This document shows, piece by piece, positions 25,139 through 33,105 of a stretch of 64,000 nt of DNA. A program made the position numbers and the translations under genes. Position 1 is the first letter of the stretch. The number at the start of each line of letters is the position of its first letter. The stretch is from an uncultured Bacteroidota bacterium (GTDB taxonomy: Bacteria > Bacteroidota > Bacteroidia > JABEUT01): NCBI GenBank assembly GCA_903916255.1, contig CAIWVW010000007.1, positions 1-64,000 on the forward strand. Direction: 5' to 3'. The notes beneath the pieces were generated by a model. The model ran no database searches. It was not told the origin of the DNA and was given only the letters and a program-made list of their open reading frames with translations.

Positions 25139-25951
25139 TTAGTTTTCTTCAATATTAATGACCTTTTCGCTTTGTTTCAAACGGGTCATTTTGTTCTTTT
25201 GCAATACTTCGCGGGCAAGGTGCAGGTAATTCAGCGCACCGCGCGATGCGGCATCGTGCATGATGATGGTTTTTCCGAAACTCGGAGCTTCGCTCAACTT
25301 GATATTCCGGTGTACAATTGTATCGAACACTATCTGCTGGAAATAGGTTTTTACTTCTTCCACCACCTGGTTGCACAGGTTCAAACGACCGTCGTACATG
25401 GTAAGCAAAATGCCTTCCATTTCTAAATCGGGGTTCAGGCGCTCTTCCACAAATTTTACTGTTTGCAACAGTTTACCCAAGCCTTCCAATGCAAAGTATT
25501 CGCATTGGATGGGTATGATAACAGAATCCGCCGCCGTCAATGCATTCAGGGTTATCAACCCTAATGATGGCGAGCAATCCAATATGATAAATTCGTAATC
25601 ATCCTTTATTTTAGCCAATGCCGCCTTCATCATCTTTTCGCGGTTGGGCAGGTTAATCATTTCTATTTCCGCACCTACCAGGTCAATATGGGCAGGAAGC
25701 AAATCGAGGTTTGGTGTTTCCGTAGTAAGGATAACATCTTTGGGCTGAACGCTGTCAATAATGCATTCATAAAGCCCTGCTTTTATCTTTTTCAGGTCAA
25801 ACCCCACACCCGAGGTGGCATTTGCCTGTGGGTCGGCATCTACCAGCAGTGTTTTATGTTCCAATACGGCCAAGGCAGCCGCCAGATTAATAGCGGTAGT
25901 TGTTTTTCCTACTCCGCCTTTTTGGTTTGCAACTGCAATTATTTTTCCCAT
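25139..25951 (-). CDS. parA: ParA/Soj-type ATPase
   Basis: A 270-residue deviant Walker A ATPase of chromosome segregation. The motif KGGVGKTTTAINLAAAL is at residues 10-26, with both the signature and the catalytic lysine; DADPQANATSGVG and the later LDCSPSLGLITLNAL are in order. No N-terminal helix-turn-helix, as usual for chromosomal Soj. It binds DNA as an ATP dimer and is released by ParB. It leads the parA-parB-DUF5683 set. The ATG is at 25949-25951, and the neighbouring UPF0173 gene ends 16 bases upstream on the same strand, so the two may be co-transcribed. Confidence 0.95.
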   Translation of the reverse strand: MGKIIAVANQKGGVGKTTTAINLAAALAVLEHKTLLVDADPQANATSGVGFDLKKIKAGLYECIIDSVQPKDVILTTETPNLDLLPAHIDLVGAEIEMINLPNREKMMKAALAKIKDDYEFIILDCSPSLGLITLNALTAADSVIIPIQCEYFALEGLGKLLQTVKFVEERLNPDLEMEGILLTMYDGRLNLCNQVVEEVKTYFQQIVFDTIVHRNIKLSEAPSFGKTIIMHDAASRGALNYLHLAREVLQKNKMTRLKQSEKVINIEEN

Positions 25952-25967
25952 TTTCTTATTTTGTTAA

Positions 25968-26648
25968 CTAAATTTCTTTCGTTTCGCCTATGTTCATAAA
26001 CACTATCCTCTTGCCTGCTTTTCCAAAAGCCTGTTCCACTTTTGCAATATCTATTTTAATCAGGTCAAAGGTATTGTAATGCATTGCAATAATGGTATTG
26101 CATTTAATCATATCTGATGCTTTTATAGCATCTTCATATCCCATTGTAAAGTTATCGCCAACTGGCAAAAAAGCAAAGTTAAGCCTGTGCCCATCGCCAA
26201 TCAGTTTCATGTCTTCCGTAAGTGCGGTATCTCCGGCATAATAAAAATTACCTTCAGCAGATTCTATTACAAATCCTCCCGGATTGCCTCCATAAGTGCC
26301 ATCATCAAAACTGCTGGAATGGATTGCATTCACACTTTTCACTGTAAACTTTGAAGCGTTAACTGCACCACCGGTATTCATTGGCCGGAAAGACTTGATT
26401 CCCTTTTGGGCATAGTACATGCAAATTTCATAGTTTGAAAAAAGCACGCCGCCTGTCCTTTTGGCAATATCAAACGCATCGGCCACATGGTCCTGGTGGG
26501 CGTGGGAAAGCAGGATATAATCCGCCTTAACCTCCTCCACTTTTATGTGGGAAGCCAATGGGTTGGGAGTGATAAACGGGTCAAACAAAATATGCTTGCC
26601 GCCTATCTGAACCCCAAAGCAGGAATGTCCGAAATACGTTACTTTCAT
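25968..26648 (-). CDS. UPF0173 metal-dependent hydrolase (metallo-beta-lactamase fold)
   Basis: A 226-residue cytoplasmic protein of the YtkL/UPF0173 branch. It starts with MKVTYFGHSCFGVQIGGKHI and has ILFDPFITPNP and the metal-binding motif SHAHQDHVAD (HxHxDH), then FYYAGDTAL and IAMHYNTF, which carry the remaining metal ligands. The family binds two metal ions and is thought to hydrolyse an ester or phosphodiester; the natural substrate is unknown. Length and order match the family. It precedes parA by 16 bases. Confidence 0.88.
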   Translation of the reverse strand: MKVTYFGHSCFGVQIGGKHILFDPFITPNPLASHIKVEEVKADYILLSHAHQDHVADAFDIAKRTGGVLFSNYEICMYYAQKGIKSFRPMNTGGAVNASKFTVKSVNAIHSSSFDDGTYGGNPGGFVIESAEGNFYYAGDTALTEDMKLIGDGHRLNFAFLPVGDNFTMGYEDAIKASDMIKCNTIIAMHYNTFDLIKIDIAKVEQAFGKAGKRIVFMNIGETKEI

Positions 26649-26755
26649 AAATAAAATCTTCCTGTTAAAACGAAAACTATGTTTAACTCGGCGAATTTAA
26701 GGCATCGGCCCGTAGCACAACCCGTTTATTTATGAATATTTTTCAACAAAACAGG

Positions 26756-27253
26756 CTATTCTGTCACTGGTTTCGGGGTATCATTACCACCGTCGTACAC
26801 ATATTTCCACGTACCATCGGCTTGTTTTTTCCAAATGGTGATATAATTTCCAAATAAGGCTGTATCATGCCCCGCTTTTGTTTTGGTTTTCAGGGTCCAG
26901 CCTCCAAAAGTATAACCTAAATCGCCCGAAGCGGCTATTTCAGCCTTAAAGGGTTGCCATTGCAGGGTGAAACTTGAATCAGGGTGTGTAGCATTAAAGT
27001 CGCCAATAGCTTTTTTGCCTTCCAATGGCATAGAACCTTCACCGGATTCGATTGCACTTTCCGCAACATTCTCCATCCGGGCTCGGTTGAAGCCTGATTT
27101 CAAAGATAAATCACAGAATTTTTTATCCTGGTCTATTAATACTGTTTTCAGGCTGTCGTTATTAAGAAGGGCAACTGAATTGGTTTTTTTGCAATTCTGG
27201 CAACAGCTTGATAGTATTGCAAAAACAGGGAGAATAAGCAGGTATTTATACAT
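26756..27253 (-). CDS. DUF4440/SnoaL-like lipoprotein
   Basis: A 165-residue protein with a lipoprotein signal (MYKYLLILPVFAILSSC, lipobox LSSC, with a second Cys next to it and a CQNC cluster). The mature part is an NTF2-like cone domain: an N-terminal helix (LIDQDKKFCDLSLKSGF), and the strand pattern GDLGYTFGGWTLK and GNYITIWKKQADGTWKYVYD typical of DUF4440. Such proteins bind small ligands or act as isomerase-like folds, with no assigned substrate here. It lies seven bases downstream of another secreted small protein on the same strand and probably shares its promoter. Confidence 0.78.
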   Translation of the reverse strand: MYKYLLILPVFAILSSCCQNCKKTNSVALLNNDSLKTVLIDQDKKFCDLSLKSGFNRARMENVAESAIESGEGSMPLEGKKAIGDFNATHPDSSFTLQWQPFKAEIAASGDLGYTFGGWTLKTKTKAGHDTALFGNYITIWKKQADGTWKYVYDGGNDTPKPVTE

Positions 27254-27260
27254 CTTGAAA

Positions 27261-27665
27261 TTAGTTTTTGCGTTTATAAATATTCTTCCCTGTAGAACCC
27301 AATAGCATGTATTGCTCGTCTATTGCATTAATGGCATAATCTATATGATGGTTGAATCCTTCTTTATATTCGCGCAAAGAATAGCAGGTTACATCATCCG
27401 ATGAAAATATGTTATCTGTAAAGGTGTAACTCCAATAAGATGTATTTAGTTTTTTAATACCGCCTTCTGCAAACATAATGCGTTCTGTAAGCGAATCTTC
27501 GGTAATAACCAATACATGGCTCGTATCTTTCTGGTCTACCCAAGTGCCGAGGATAAGTTGTTTTATTTTATTGGTATCCAGCTTTTGGCAAGGGTCATAA
27601 ACCTTTTGAGCCTTTGCCTGAAGGGTAAATAAAGCTAATACGGCGAGTACAAAAAAGTATTTCAT
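27261..27665 (-). CDS. Small secreted protein of unknown function
   Basis: A 134-residue protein starting MKYFFVLAVLALFTLQAKAQ, a clear signal peptide. The mature part contains KQLILGTWVDQKDTSHVLVI and later LNTSYWSYTFTDN, reminiscent of lipocalin-like 'WxD' domains of Bacteroidota, but I cannot confirm the family. A longer in-frame start at 27722 would place a non-signal extension first; the -7 box at 27671-27678 rules it out. Operon with the DUF4440 lipoprotein. Confidence 0.6.
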   Translation of the reverse strand: MKYFFVLAVLALFTLQAKAQKVYDPCQKLDTNKIKQLILGTWVDQKDTSHVLVITEDSLTERIMFAEGGIKKLNTSYWSYTFTDNIFSSDDVTCYSLREYKEGFNHHIDYAINAIDEQYMLLGSTGKNIYKRKN

Positions 27666-27670
27666 AACAT

Positions 27671-27678
27671 CAAAAATA
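27671..27678 (-). promoter_or_regulatory. -7 promoter box (TATTTTTG)
   Basis: TAnnTTTG on the minus strand, five bases before the ATG at 27665. It suggests a leaderless or nearly leaderless message. Confidence 0.4.
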
Positions 27679-27723
27679 GTTGGTTGCGTAAAAGTACGCA
27701 ATTTATAAATTAAACATTTCAAT

Positions 27724-27731
27724 TACCTTTG
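27724..27731 (+). promoter_or_regulatory. -7 promoter box (TACCTTTG)
   Basis: Exact TAnnTTTG, 20 bases before the DedA ATG. Heads the DedA-WbqC-glycosyltransferase operon. Confidence 0.5.
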
Positions 27732-27751
27732 GCAACCATTATAACTAATAT

Positions 27752-28393
27752 ATGATAGATACATTAAAACACTGGCTCGACCTTTTACTTCATGCCGACA
27801 CTTCACTGCAAATGCTGGTAACCAATTACCAAGGTTGGACATACCTGATTCTTTTCACTATTATTTTCTGTGAAACAGGATTGGTTGTAACTCCTTTCCT
27901 GCCGGGCGACTCTTTGTTGTTTGCCGCCGGAGTAATTGCCAGCAGCCTCGGGGTATTAAATATTTATGCGCTGTTGGGTTTAATATTTATTGCCGCTTTT
28001 GCGGGAGATAATTCAAACTATTTTATCGGTAACTACATCGGCCCGAAAATCTTCAATCTTAAACTTCGCTTTATCCGCAAAGATTATTTGGAAAGAACCC
28101 ACGCCTTTTATGAAAAGCACGGGGGAAAGACGATTATAATTGCACGGTTTATTCCTATCATCCGCACATTTGCTCCTTTTGTGGCCGGCGTTGGAAGCAT
28201 GACCTACAGGAGATTCCTTTCATTTAGTATACTAGGCAACCTATTATGGATTAACAGTTTCCTTTGGGCAGGCTACCTTTTAGGCAATAATGAATTTGTA
28301 AAAAAGCATTTTACACAGGTAACTTTCGGAATCATATTTGTATCACTTCTTCCTCCAATTTATGGAGCCATCCGAAGCCGCAGCAAACGTTAA
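27752..28393 (+). CDS. DedA-family membrane protein
   Basis: A 213-residue inner-membrane protein with four to six hydrophobic segments. The family signatures are visible: FCETGLVVTPFLPGDSLLFAAG, GDNSNYFIGNYIG, the basic segment FYEKHGGKTIIIARFIPIIR and FAPFVAGVGSMTYRRF. DedA proteins are linked to lipid-carrier (undecaprenyl phosphate or phospholipid) flipping and to envelope homeostasis; the acidic and arginine residues needed are present (Glu in FCETG, Arg in ARFIP). The next gene starts inside its last 32 bases, so the two are translationally linked. Confidence 0.9.
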   Translation: MIDTLKHWLDLLLHADTSLQMLVTNYQGWTYLILFTIIFCETGLVVTPFLPGDSLLFAAGVIASSLGVLNIYALLGLIFIAAFAGDNSNYFIGNYIGPKIFNLKLRFIRKDYLERTHAFYEKHGGKTIIIARFIPIIRTFAPFVAGVGSMTYRRFLSFSILGNLLWINSFLWAGYLLGNNEFVKKHFTQVTFGIIFVSLLPPIYGAIRSRSKR

Positions 28394-29012
28394 GCAAGCG
28401 CAGGCTGTAGTTTTACCGCTGGCATATTTACCGCCTTTGCAGTATTTCCGAAGCATGTTGAGGCATAACCAGGTTATTTTCGATTTGCACGAACATTTTC
28501 ACAAGCAGTTTTATTATAACCGTTGCAATATTGCCGGGCCGAATGGTGTTTTAAAGCTCTCCATTCCTATCCTGCACAAGCATAAAAGAACAGCTATAAA
28601 GGATGTGCGCATTTCGTATGAACATAACTGGCAAACCCTTCATTGGCGAAGCTTGGAAGCCGCATACAGGCGTTCCCCCTATTTTGAATTTTACGAACAT
28701 TATTTTGTAAGCATATTCTCAGATTTCAAGCCTGAATTTCTATGGGAATGGGACATGAAACTGTTTGAAATAATGAATTCTGTTTTCGGGAATGCTATAC
28801 AGTATGCTTTTACAGGTGAATATGAAGAATCCTATCCGGGAGCCCTTGATTTGAGGGAATGGGCAGCCCCGAACGTATTAGCCAAACAACCTGCTACGAA
28901 TGAAAAATACCATCAGGTTTTTGAGGAGCGGCAGGGTTTTATAAGTAATTTAAGTATCATAGATTTGCTTTTTTGTGAAGGTCCTCATGCGAAAGAATAC
29001 CTTAAAAAATGA
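28362..29012 (+). CDS. WbqC-like family protein
   Basis: A 216-residue protein (start ATG at 28362; an in-frame TTG lies eight codons upstream). The family features are VVLPLAYLPPLQYFRSMLR, the FYYNRCNIAGPNGVLKLSIP segment and SYEHNWQTLHWRSLEAAYRRSPYFEFYEHY. WbqC proteins occur in polysaccharide clusters and in the conserved Bacteroidota set with signal peptidase; the reaction is not known. Here it is sandwiched between DedA and a glycosyltransferase, overlapping both (32 bases and 4 bases), which supports a role in envelope glycan or lipid-carrier work. Confidence 0.85.
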   Translation: MEPSEAAANVKQAQAVVLPLAYLPPLQYFRSMLRHNQVIFDLHEHFHKQFYYNRCNIAGPNGVLKLSIPILHKHKRTAIKDVRISYEHNWQTLHWRSLEAAYRRSPYFEFYEHYFVSIFSDFKPEFLWEWDMKLFEIMNSVFGNAIQYAFTGEYEESYPGALDLREWAAPNVLAKQPATNEKYHQVFEERQGFISNLSIIDLLFCEGPHAKEYLKK

Positions 29013-30109
29013 AATTCATTACCTATAATGACTCTCCGGGTGGCATATATAAAAGCCAGGTAATAGATGTGTGCCGTTTTCTGGAAACTAACTTTCATAT
29101 TTCGGTTGAATTGATTGCATTTGTATCTGCACGAACTTTTATAAATGACAGGAAAAAGATAAAGGCATTGTATAAAAATGCCACAGTGCTGCCATCCTTT
29201 CCGGGAATTAATAATTGGAGGAAGAATATATGGATATTAAATGGATATATGCTATTACGGAAAAGGGATGCAGCTATTGCCCGAGGTGTATTTGCCACAA
29301 TTCTTGCCATTGATTCCGGGAAATTTTCCCGGGTTTGTTTCGATTCCCGTGCAGCCTATGCTGCTGAATGGAAGGAATATCTTTCAAAGGAATCCCCGGT
29401 AATTGCAGCTGAAATGAGTAAACTGGAAAAAGATGCGCTGGAGCGTTCCAATTTCAGGATAGCGGTTTCTGAAAAGTTGGTTGATTATTGGAAAGAAAAT
29501 TATGGCTATAGCAAGAATGGCCATGTTGTTATTCCATGCACCATTGCCAGCAGCATAGAGAAGCCTAATGCAGTACCTAATATGCGTACTGAAATCGGGA
29601 TAGTTGATACAGATGTATTATTGGTTTTTTCCGGCTCGGCGGCAGGTTGGCAATCAATGAAAGACTTATACCGGATATTGGAGTCGGCCTTTCAAAATAA
29701 TAGTAATTTAAAACTATTGCTCTTATCTAAAGATGCTCCTGATATTGAATTTTTAAAAAAGTTTCCGGGAAGAATTATTCATAGGTGGGTAGAACCGGAG
29801 CAAGTGCCGGCCTATTTAAGTGCCGGAGATTATGGTTTGTTGTACCGTGAAAATTCTATTACGAATAAAGTTAGTTCGCCGGTAAAATTTGCAGAATACC
29901 TGGCTGCCGGATTGCCTGTAATTATTTCCAATAATGTTGGCGACTATAGTGTTTTTGTAAAAGAAAAAAACTGTGGACAATTATTTGATTCTGTTGATTG
30001 GGCCAATCTTAAAAAAACAACTGAAGAAGAAAAAAACAGAATTCGTCAAATTGCCATTTCTCAATTTACCAAATCAGCGCATGCTGAAATGTACAGAAGA
30101 TTATTGTAA
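29009..30109 (+). CDS. Glycosyltransferase, GT4-like (GT-B fold)
   Basis: A 366-residue cytoplasmic glycosyltransferase. The C-terminal half has the Rossmann donor-binding part: LLVFSGSAAGWQSMKDLYRI, then SAGDYGLLYRENSITNKVSSPVKFAEYLAAGLPVI, which carries the family's acidic residues before the (K)xxEYLAxG loop. The N-terminal acceptor domain is less conserved. It would transfer a sugar from a nucleotide donor to a glycan or lipid acceptor; donor and acceptor are unknown. The start overlaps the WbqC stop in an ATGA arrangement. No membrane segment. Confidence 0.82.
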   Translation: MKFITYNDSPGGIYKSQVIDVCRFLETNFHISVELIAFVSARTFINDRKKIKALYKNATVLPSFPGINNWRKNIWILNGYMLLRKRDAAIARGVFATILAIDSGKFSRVCFDSRAAYAAEWKEYLSKESPVIAAEMSKLEKDALERSNFRIAVSEKLVDYWKENYGYSKNGHVVIPCTIASSIEKPNAVPNMRTEIGIVDTDVLLVFSGSAAGWQSMKDLYRILESAFQNNSNLKLLLLSKDAPDIEFLKKFPGRIIHRWVEPEQVPAYLSAGDYGLLYRENSITNKVSSPVKFAEYLAAGLPVIISNNVGDYSVFVKEKNCGQLFDSVDWANLKKTTEEEKNRIRQIAISQFTKSAHAEMYRRLL

Positions 30110-30121
30110 TGCGCTAGCCTG

Positions 30122-30862
30122 TTATTTGTCTAAACTGCCGAACACCTTTTTCAGAATATCATCCACCCTCGCCATCGGGTTCTTCCGGATTTTTAATTCT
30201 TCCGCTGCAAGCAAAATAAAAATTCCGCTTAGCGCTTTTTGTGTTACATATTCATTCAGGTCAGGATTAACCTTTTTTACAAACGGGTCTTTATTATAGG
30301 TATTTACCAGGGGAGCCCAATATTTGGTTACCTGTACACTGTCGACTGCCGCTTTCACTATCGGCAAAAAAGCATCGTGAAGTTGTTGTTGGGTTTTGCT
30401 TTGAAGGTATTGGGTAGCTGCATTATCAGGGCCTTTCAATATATTTAACCCATCATCGATAGACATAGACATTACAGCGTTTAAAAATATGGTTGCCGCT
30501 TTCACTGCCGCTTTTTCCGCTGCGCGGTTCATGCTTAAAATAAAATCATCTACCTGCTTTTGCATACCCAAATCTACCGCAGTCTGCCTTACCTTTTCAG
30601 CATCCGGCGGAAACGGAATTTTTATCAGGGAATCCTTATAAAAGCCATCTGTTTTGGATGCTGAAGCGCCTGCATTTTTAGAGCCTACGCTTAATGCGTC
30701 TTTCAATCCTTTCACTATATCATCATTGCTAAGAGGGGCGCTACCGCCTTTATTCCCTAACAATCCGCTGGCATCTTGCCTGGCTTTATTCAGATTAAAC
30801 TGGGCAAACGCACCTGCGGATATGCACATAAGGGCAACAGCTATAATTGCTTTAACTTTCAT
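30122..30862 (-). CDS. DUF4197 protein, secreted
   Basis: A 246-residue protein with a signal peptide (residues 1-20, ending AGAFAQ). The DUF4197 pattern is clear: SNDDIVKGLKDALSVGSKNA, FPPDAEKVRQTAVDLGM, FILSMNRAAEKAAVKA and DEF-like region SIDDGLNILKGPDNAATQYL, then YVTQKALSGIFILLAAEE. All-alpha periplasmic protein of unknown function. Its likely -7 box (30886-30893) lies in the end of the OsmC gene upstream. Convergent with the glycosyltransferase gene, 12 bases between. Confidence 0.85.
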   Translation of the reverse strand: MKVKAIIAVALMCISAGAFAQFNLNKARQDASGLLGNKGGSAPLSNDDIVKGLKDALSVGSKNAGASASKTDGFYKDSLIKIPFPPDAEKVRQTAVDLGMQKQVDDFILSMNRAAEKAAVKAATIFLNAVMSMSIDDGLNILKGPDNAATQYLQSKTQQQLHDAFLPIVKAAVDSVQVTKYWAPLVNTYNKDPFVKKVNPDLNEYVTQKALSGIFILLAAEELKIRKNPMARVDDILKKVFGSLDK

Positions 30863-30877
30863 AATAGATAGGGTTAT

Positions 30878-31294
30878 TTAAAACACAAAAGTAATGTTCT
30901 GTATGAGGTTAGGATGAAGGCTTTGGGCAACAGGACATGTGCGGGCGGTTAGTTCCAGCAATTTTTTTTGCTCATCGGTATATCCTATAGGCGGAAAAGT
31001 TAATTTTACGTCTATTTGAGCTACCCTGCGGGGATTTGCTGCCATAATTTTGGTTACCTCTGCAACGGTTCCGTCAATAGTAATATTGCGGCTTTGGCAC
31101 GCAATACCCATTACCGTAAGCATACAATTCGCCAGTGATGTAGCCATTAAATCGGTAGGTGAAAAGGCTTCCCCTTTACCATGATTATCGGGTGGAGCAT
31201 CGGTAATTATTTTAGTGCCCGATTTAAGATGTTCGGCGGTGGTTCTTAAGCCGCCTGTATAAATAACCTTCGAGGTAATAACGTTGTCTGCCAT
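30878..31294 (-). CDS. OsmC-family protein
   Basis: A 138-residue OsmC/Ohr-type thiol protein. The two reactive cysteines are at Cys57 (SLANCMLTVMG) and Cys120 (TARTCPVAQSLHPN); such a pair reduces organic hydroperoxides. The central helix region (GEAFSPTDLMATSLANCM) matches the short OsmC branch. I start at the ATG 31294, where the family's N-terminal strand begins; the longer in-frame version would run through the divergent promoter region. A -7 box at 31317-31324 serves it. Another OsmC paralog is at 58440. Confidence 0.85.
   Translation of the reverse strand: MADNVITSKVIYTGGLRTTAEHLKSGTKIITDAPPDNHGKGEAFSPTDLMATSLANCMLTVMGIACQSRNITIDGTVAEVTKIMAANPRRVAQIDVKLTFPPIGYTDEQKKLLELTARTCPVAQSLHPNLIQNITFVF
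30886..30893 (-). promoter_or_regulatory. -7 promoter box (TACTTTTG) for DUF4197
   Basis: TAnnTTTG on the minus strand, 24 bases before the DUF4197 ATG and inside the last codons of the OsmC gene. Confidence 0.35.
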
Positions 31295-31302
31295 ATTTTG
31301 TA

Positions 31303-31310
31303 TAAATTTG
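31303..31310 (+). promoter_or_regulatory. -7 promoter box (TAAATTTG), plus strand
   Basis: Exact TAnnTTTG for the gene starting at 31338. It faces the minus-strand box at 31317-31324, six bases apart, so the two transcripts would start across each other's box. Confidence 0.45.
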
Positions 31311-31316
31311 CCCTTA

Positions 31317-31324
31317 CAAATATA
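31317..31324 (-). promoter_or_regulatory. -7 promoter box (TATATTTG), minus strand
   Basis: Exact TAnnTTTG for the OsmC gene (ATG at 31294), overlapping the start region of the opposing promoter at 31303-31310. Confidence 0.45.
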
Positions 31325-31337
31325 GGACAAAGTATTA

Positions 31338-32108
31338 ATGACCAACTTTATAAAAATAGTATTTGCCACATTTGTTGCTTCCATTGCAAGTATGCCGCTT
31401 TGTGCGCAGAACGATTTGGAAGACCCTGCCGGTTTTAATAATGATGCCAACGTAATTTATAACCAACAGGCTTTAGGCGGTCTTTCCGCGCATACTGAAG
31501 GATGGGGTTTTTTTTACCGAAGAGCCAAAATAAAAGACATTTATGTAAAGTTGTTCTACGAAGTGGAGGCTGTTACCATGCACGATGAACATGAATATAA
31601 AACCACCAACCAGAACCAGCCTGATGCATCTTCCTACTATTTTGGCAAATTGAATGGAATGGAGGCAATACGACTGGGTGTTGGGGAATCGAGAATGATT
31701 TGGAGAAAGAACGATTTGAATTGTGTGCAAATAGATGCGGTATATGGGGCCGGTTTTTCGGTAGCAGTATTAAAACCTGTATATCTCGATATTTTGGTAA
31801 ATGGCCCCAGCGGAGAAACAACGCCTGAATCTGAAAGATACGACCCGAATTTAGATACCCCCAATAATATTTACGGGCGCGCCTCCGTATTCGATGGGCT
31901 GAATGAACTGTCCTTCTATCCCGGAGTGTATGCCCGTGCCGGAGTTAATTTTGACTTTGCAAACCGTCATAAAACCATTAAGGCGCTGGAAGTAGGGGTA
32001 GTGGTGGACGGGTATAAAAACGTAATTCCTATAATGGCATTCGCCCAAAACAACCAGATATTTGCCAACTTGTATGTAAGTTTCAGTTTAGGTAAACGCT
32101 GGATATAA
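31338..32108 (+). CDS. Outer-membrane beta-barrel protein, unknown family
   Basis: A 256-residue protein with a signal peptide (MTNFIKIVFATFVASIASMPLCAQ). The rest alternates aromatic strands and short turns (GWGFFYRRAKIKDIYVKLFYE, LNCVQIDAVYGAGFSVAV, IFANLYVSFSLGKRWI) and ends in a Trp-Ile pair, so a small outer-membrane barrel is likely. No recognised family. The lipoyl synthase gene follows after nine bases and may be co-transcribed, though no functional link is apparent. The -7 box is at 31303-31310. Confidence 0.6.
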   Translation: MTNFIKIVFATFVASIASMPLCAQNDLEDPAGFNNDANVIYNQQALGGLSAHTEGWGFFYRRAKIKDIYVKLFYEVEAVTMHDEHEYKTTNQNQPDASSYYFGKLNGMEAIRLGVGESRMIWRKNDLNCVQIDAVYGAGFSVAVLKPVYLDILVNGPSGETTPESERYDPNLDTPNNIYGRASVFDGLNELSFYPGVYARAGVNFDFANRHKTIKALEVGVVVDGYKNVIPIMAFAQNNQIFANLYVSFSLGKRWI

Positions 32109-32117
32109 AATCAGTTT

Positions 32118-32999
32118 GTGTCAGAAAACGAAAATAGTAAAGTAGCAAATCCGCCGGTAGGCGCAGGAAAACCTTCTTGGTTAAAAGTAAAGCTCCCCAC
32201 GGGCGAAAACTACCGCAATGTAAGGGAAGCAGTAGATAAAAACCGTCTGCATACTATTTGCCAAAGCGGAAATTGCCCGAATATGGGTGAATGTTGGGGG
32301 GCCGGAACTGCCACATTTATGATTTTAGGGAATATCTGTACCCGTTCCTGCGGATTTTGTGCCGTTGCAACCGGCCGCCCGCTTGCGGTAGACCTGAAGG
32401 AACCTGAGCGTGTTGCCGATGCGGTGCACTTAATGAAAGTAAAGCATTGTGTAATTACTTCGGTGAACAGGGATGACCTGAAAGACGGTGGAGCAGCCAT
32501 TTGGGTGGAAACCATTAATACAATCCGTAAAAAATGTCCGGGAGTAACGCTGGAAACCCTAATCGGTGATTTTAAAGGTGAAGCCGAACATGTTGCCAAA
32601 ATTGCCGAAGTGCGCCCTGAAATAGTATCGCATAATTTGGAAACAGTAAGAAGACTTACCAAACAAGTACGTATTCAAGCTAAATACGACCGCAGCCTTG
32701 CGGTGCTAAAAATGCTGAAAGATGCGGGGTGCCGCACAAAATCAGGCATTATGCTGGGATTAGGCGAAACTTTCGATGAAATTCTGGAATCGATGGATGA
32801 CCTCCGGTCTTCAGGCGTAGATATTCTTACTATGGGGCAATACCTGCAACCTACACCCGAACATCTTCCTGTAAAAGAATTTGTTCACCCTGATACTTTT
32901 GCCGAATTGAAATTAATTGCACTTTCCAAAGGGTTCCGCTATGTAGAAAGCGGGCCGCTGGTAAGGTCATCTTACCACGCTGAGAAGCATCTGTTCTAA
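32118..32999 (+). CDS. lipA: Lipoyl synthase
   Basis: A 293-residue radical SAM enzyme that inserts two sulphurs into octanoyl-lysine of 2-oxoacid dehydrogenases and GcvH. The radical SAM cluster motif is [10 protein letters not shown] (CxxxCxxC), and the auxiliary cluster cysteines are in [16 protein letters not shown]. The C-terminal [11 protein letters not shown] has the conserved RSSY serine ligand of the second cluster. Full family length. The frame begins with GTG at 32118, with no ATG near it; the next in-frame methionine is inside the cluster motif, so GTG is required. Confidence 0.95.
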   Translation: MSENENSKVANPPVGAGKPSWLKVKLPTGENYRNVREAVDKNRLHTICQSGNCPNMGECWGAGTATFMILGNICTRSCGFCAVATGRPLAVDLKEPERVADAVHLMKVKHCVITSVNRDDLKDGGAAIWVETINTIRKKCPGVTLETLIGDFKGEAEHVAKIAEVRPEIVSHNLETVRRLTKQVRIQAKYDRSLAVLKMLKDAGCRTKSGIMLGLGETFDEILESMDDLRSSGVDILTMGQYLQPTPEHLPVKEFVHPDTFAELKLIALSKGFRYVESGPLVRSSYHAEKHLF

Positions 33000-33073
33000 G
33001 GAGGAAGTTTCGTGGCAGTTTTTTTTGTATGGGCTTTATTCAGATAAAGAGGTGTTTACATCTGTAATATTTC

Positions 33074-33081
33074 TATATTTG
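33074..33081 (+). promoter_or_regulatory. -7 promoter box (TATATTTG)
   Basis: Exact TAnnTTTG, 24 bases before the ATG at 33106. It lies downstream of one in-frame start and abuts another (33082), which argues for 33106. Confidence 0.5.
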
Positions 33082-33105
33082 ATGTTGAATTCAAAAAAAA
33101 CTTTT

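Noticed and set aside
24158..25951. A parS site near parA-parB
   Set aside because: I looked for the usual palindrome of the TGTTTCACGTGAAACA type on both strands and did not see one in the window; a program search would be more reliable.
31295..31450. Upstream extension of the OsmC gene
   Set aside because: It would run through the opposing gene's start and both promoter boxes; the family's N-terminal strand starts at 31294.
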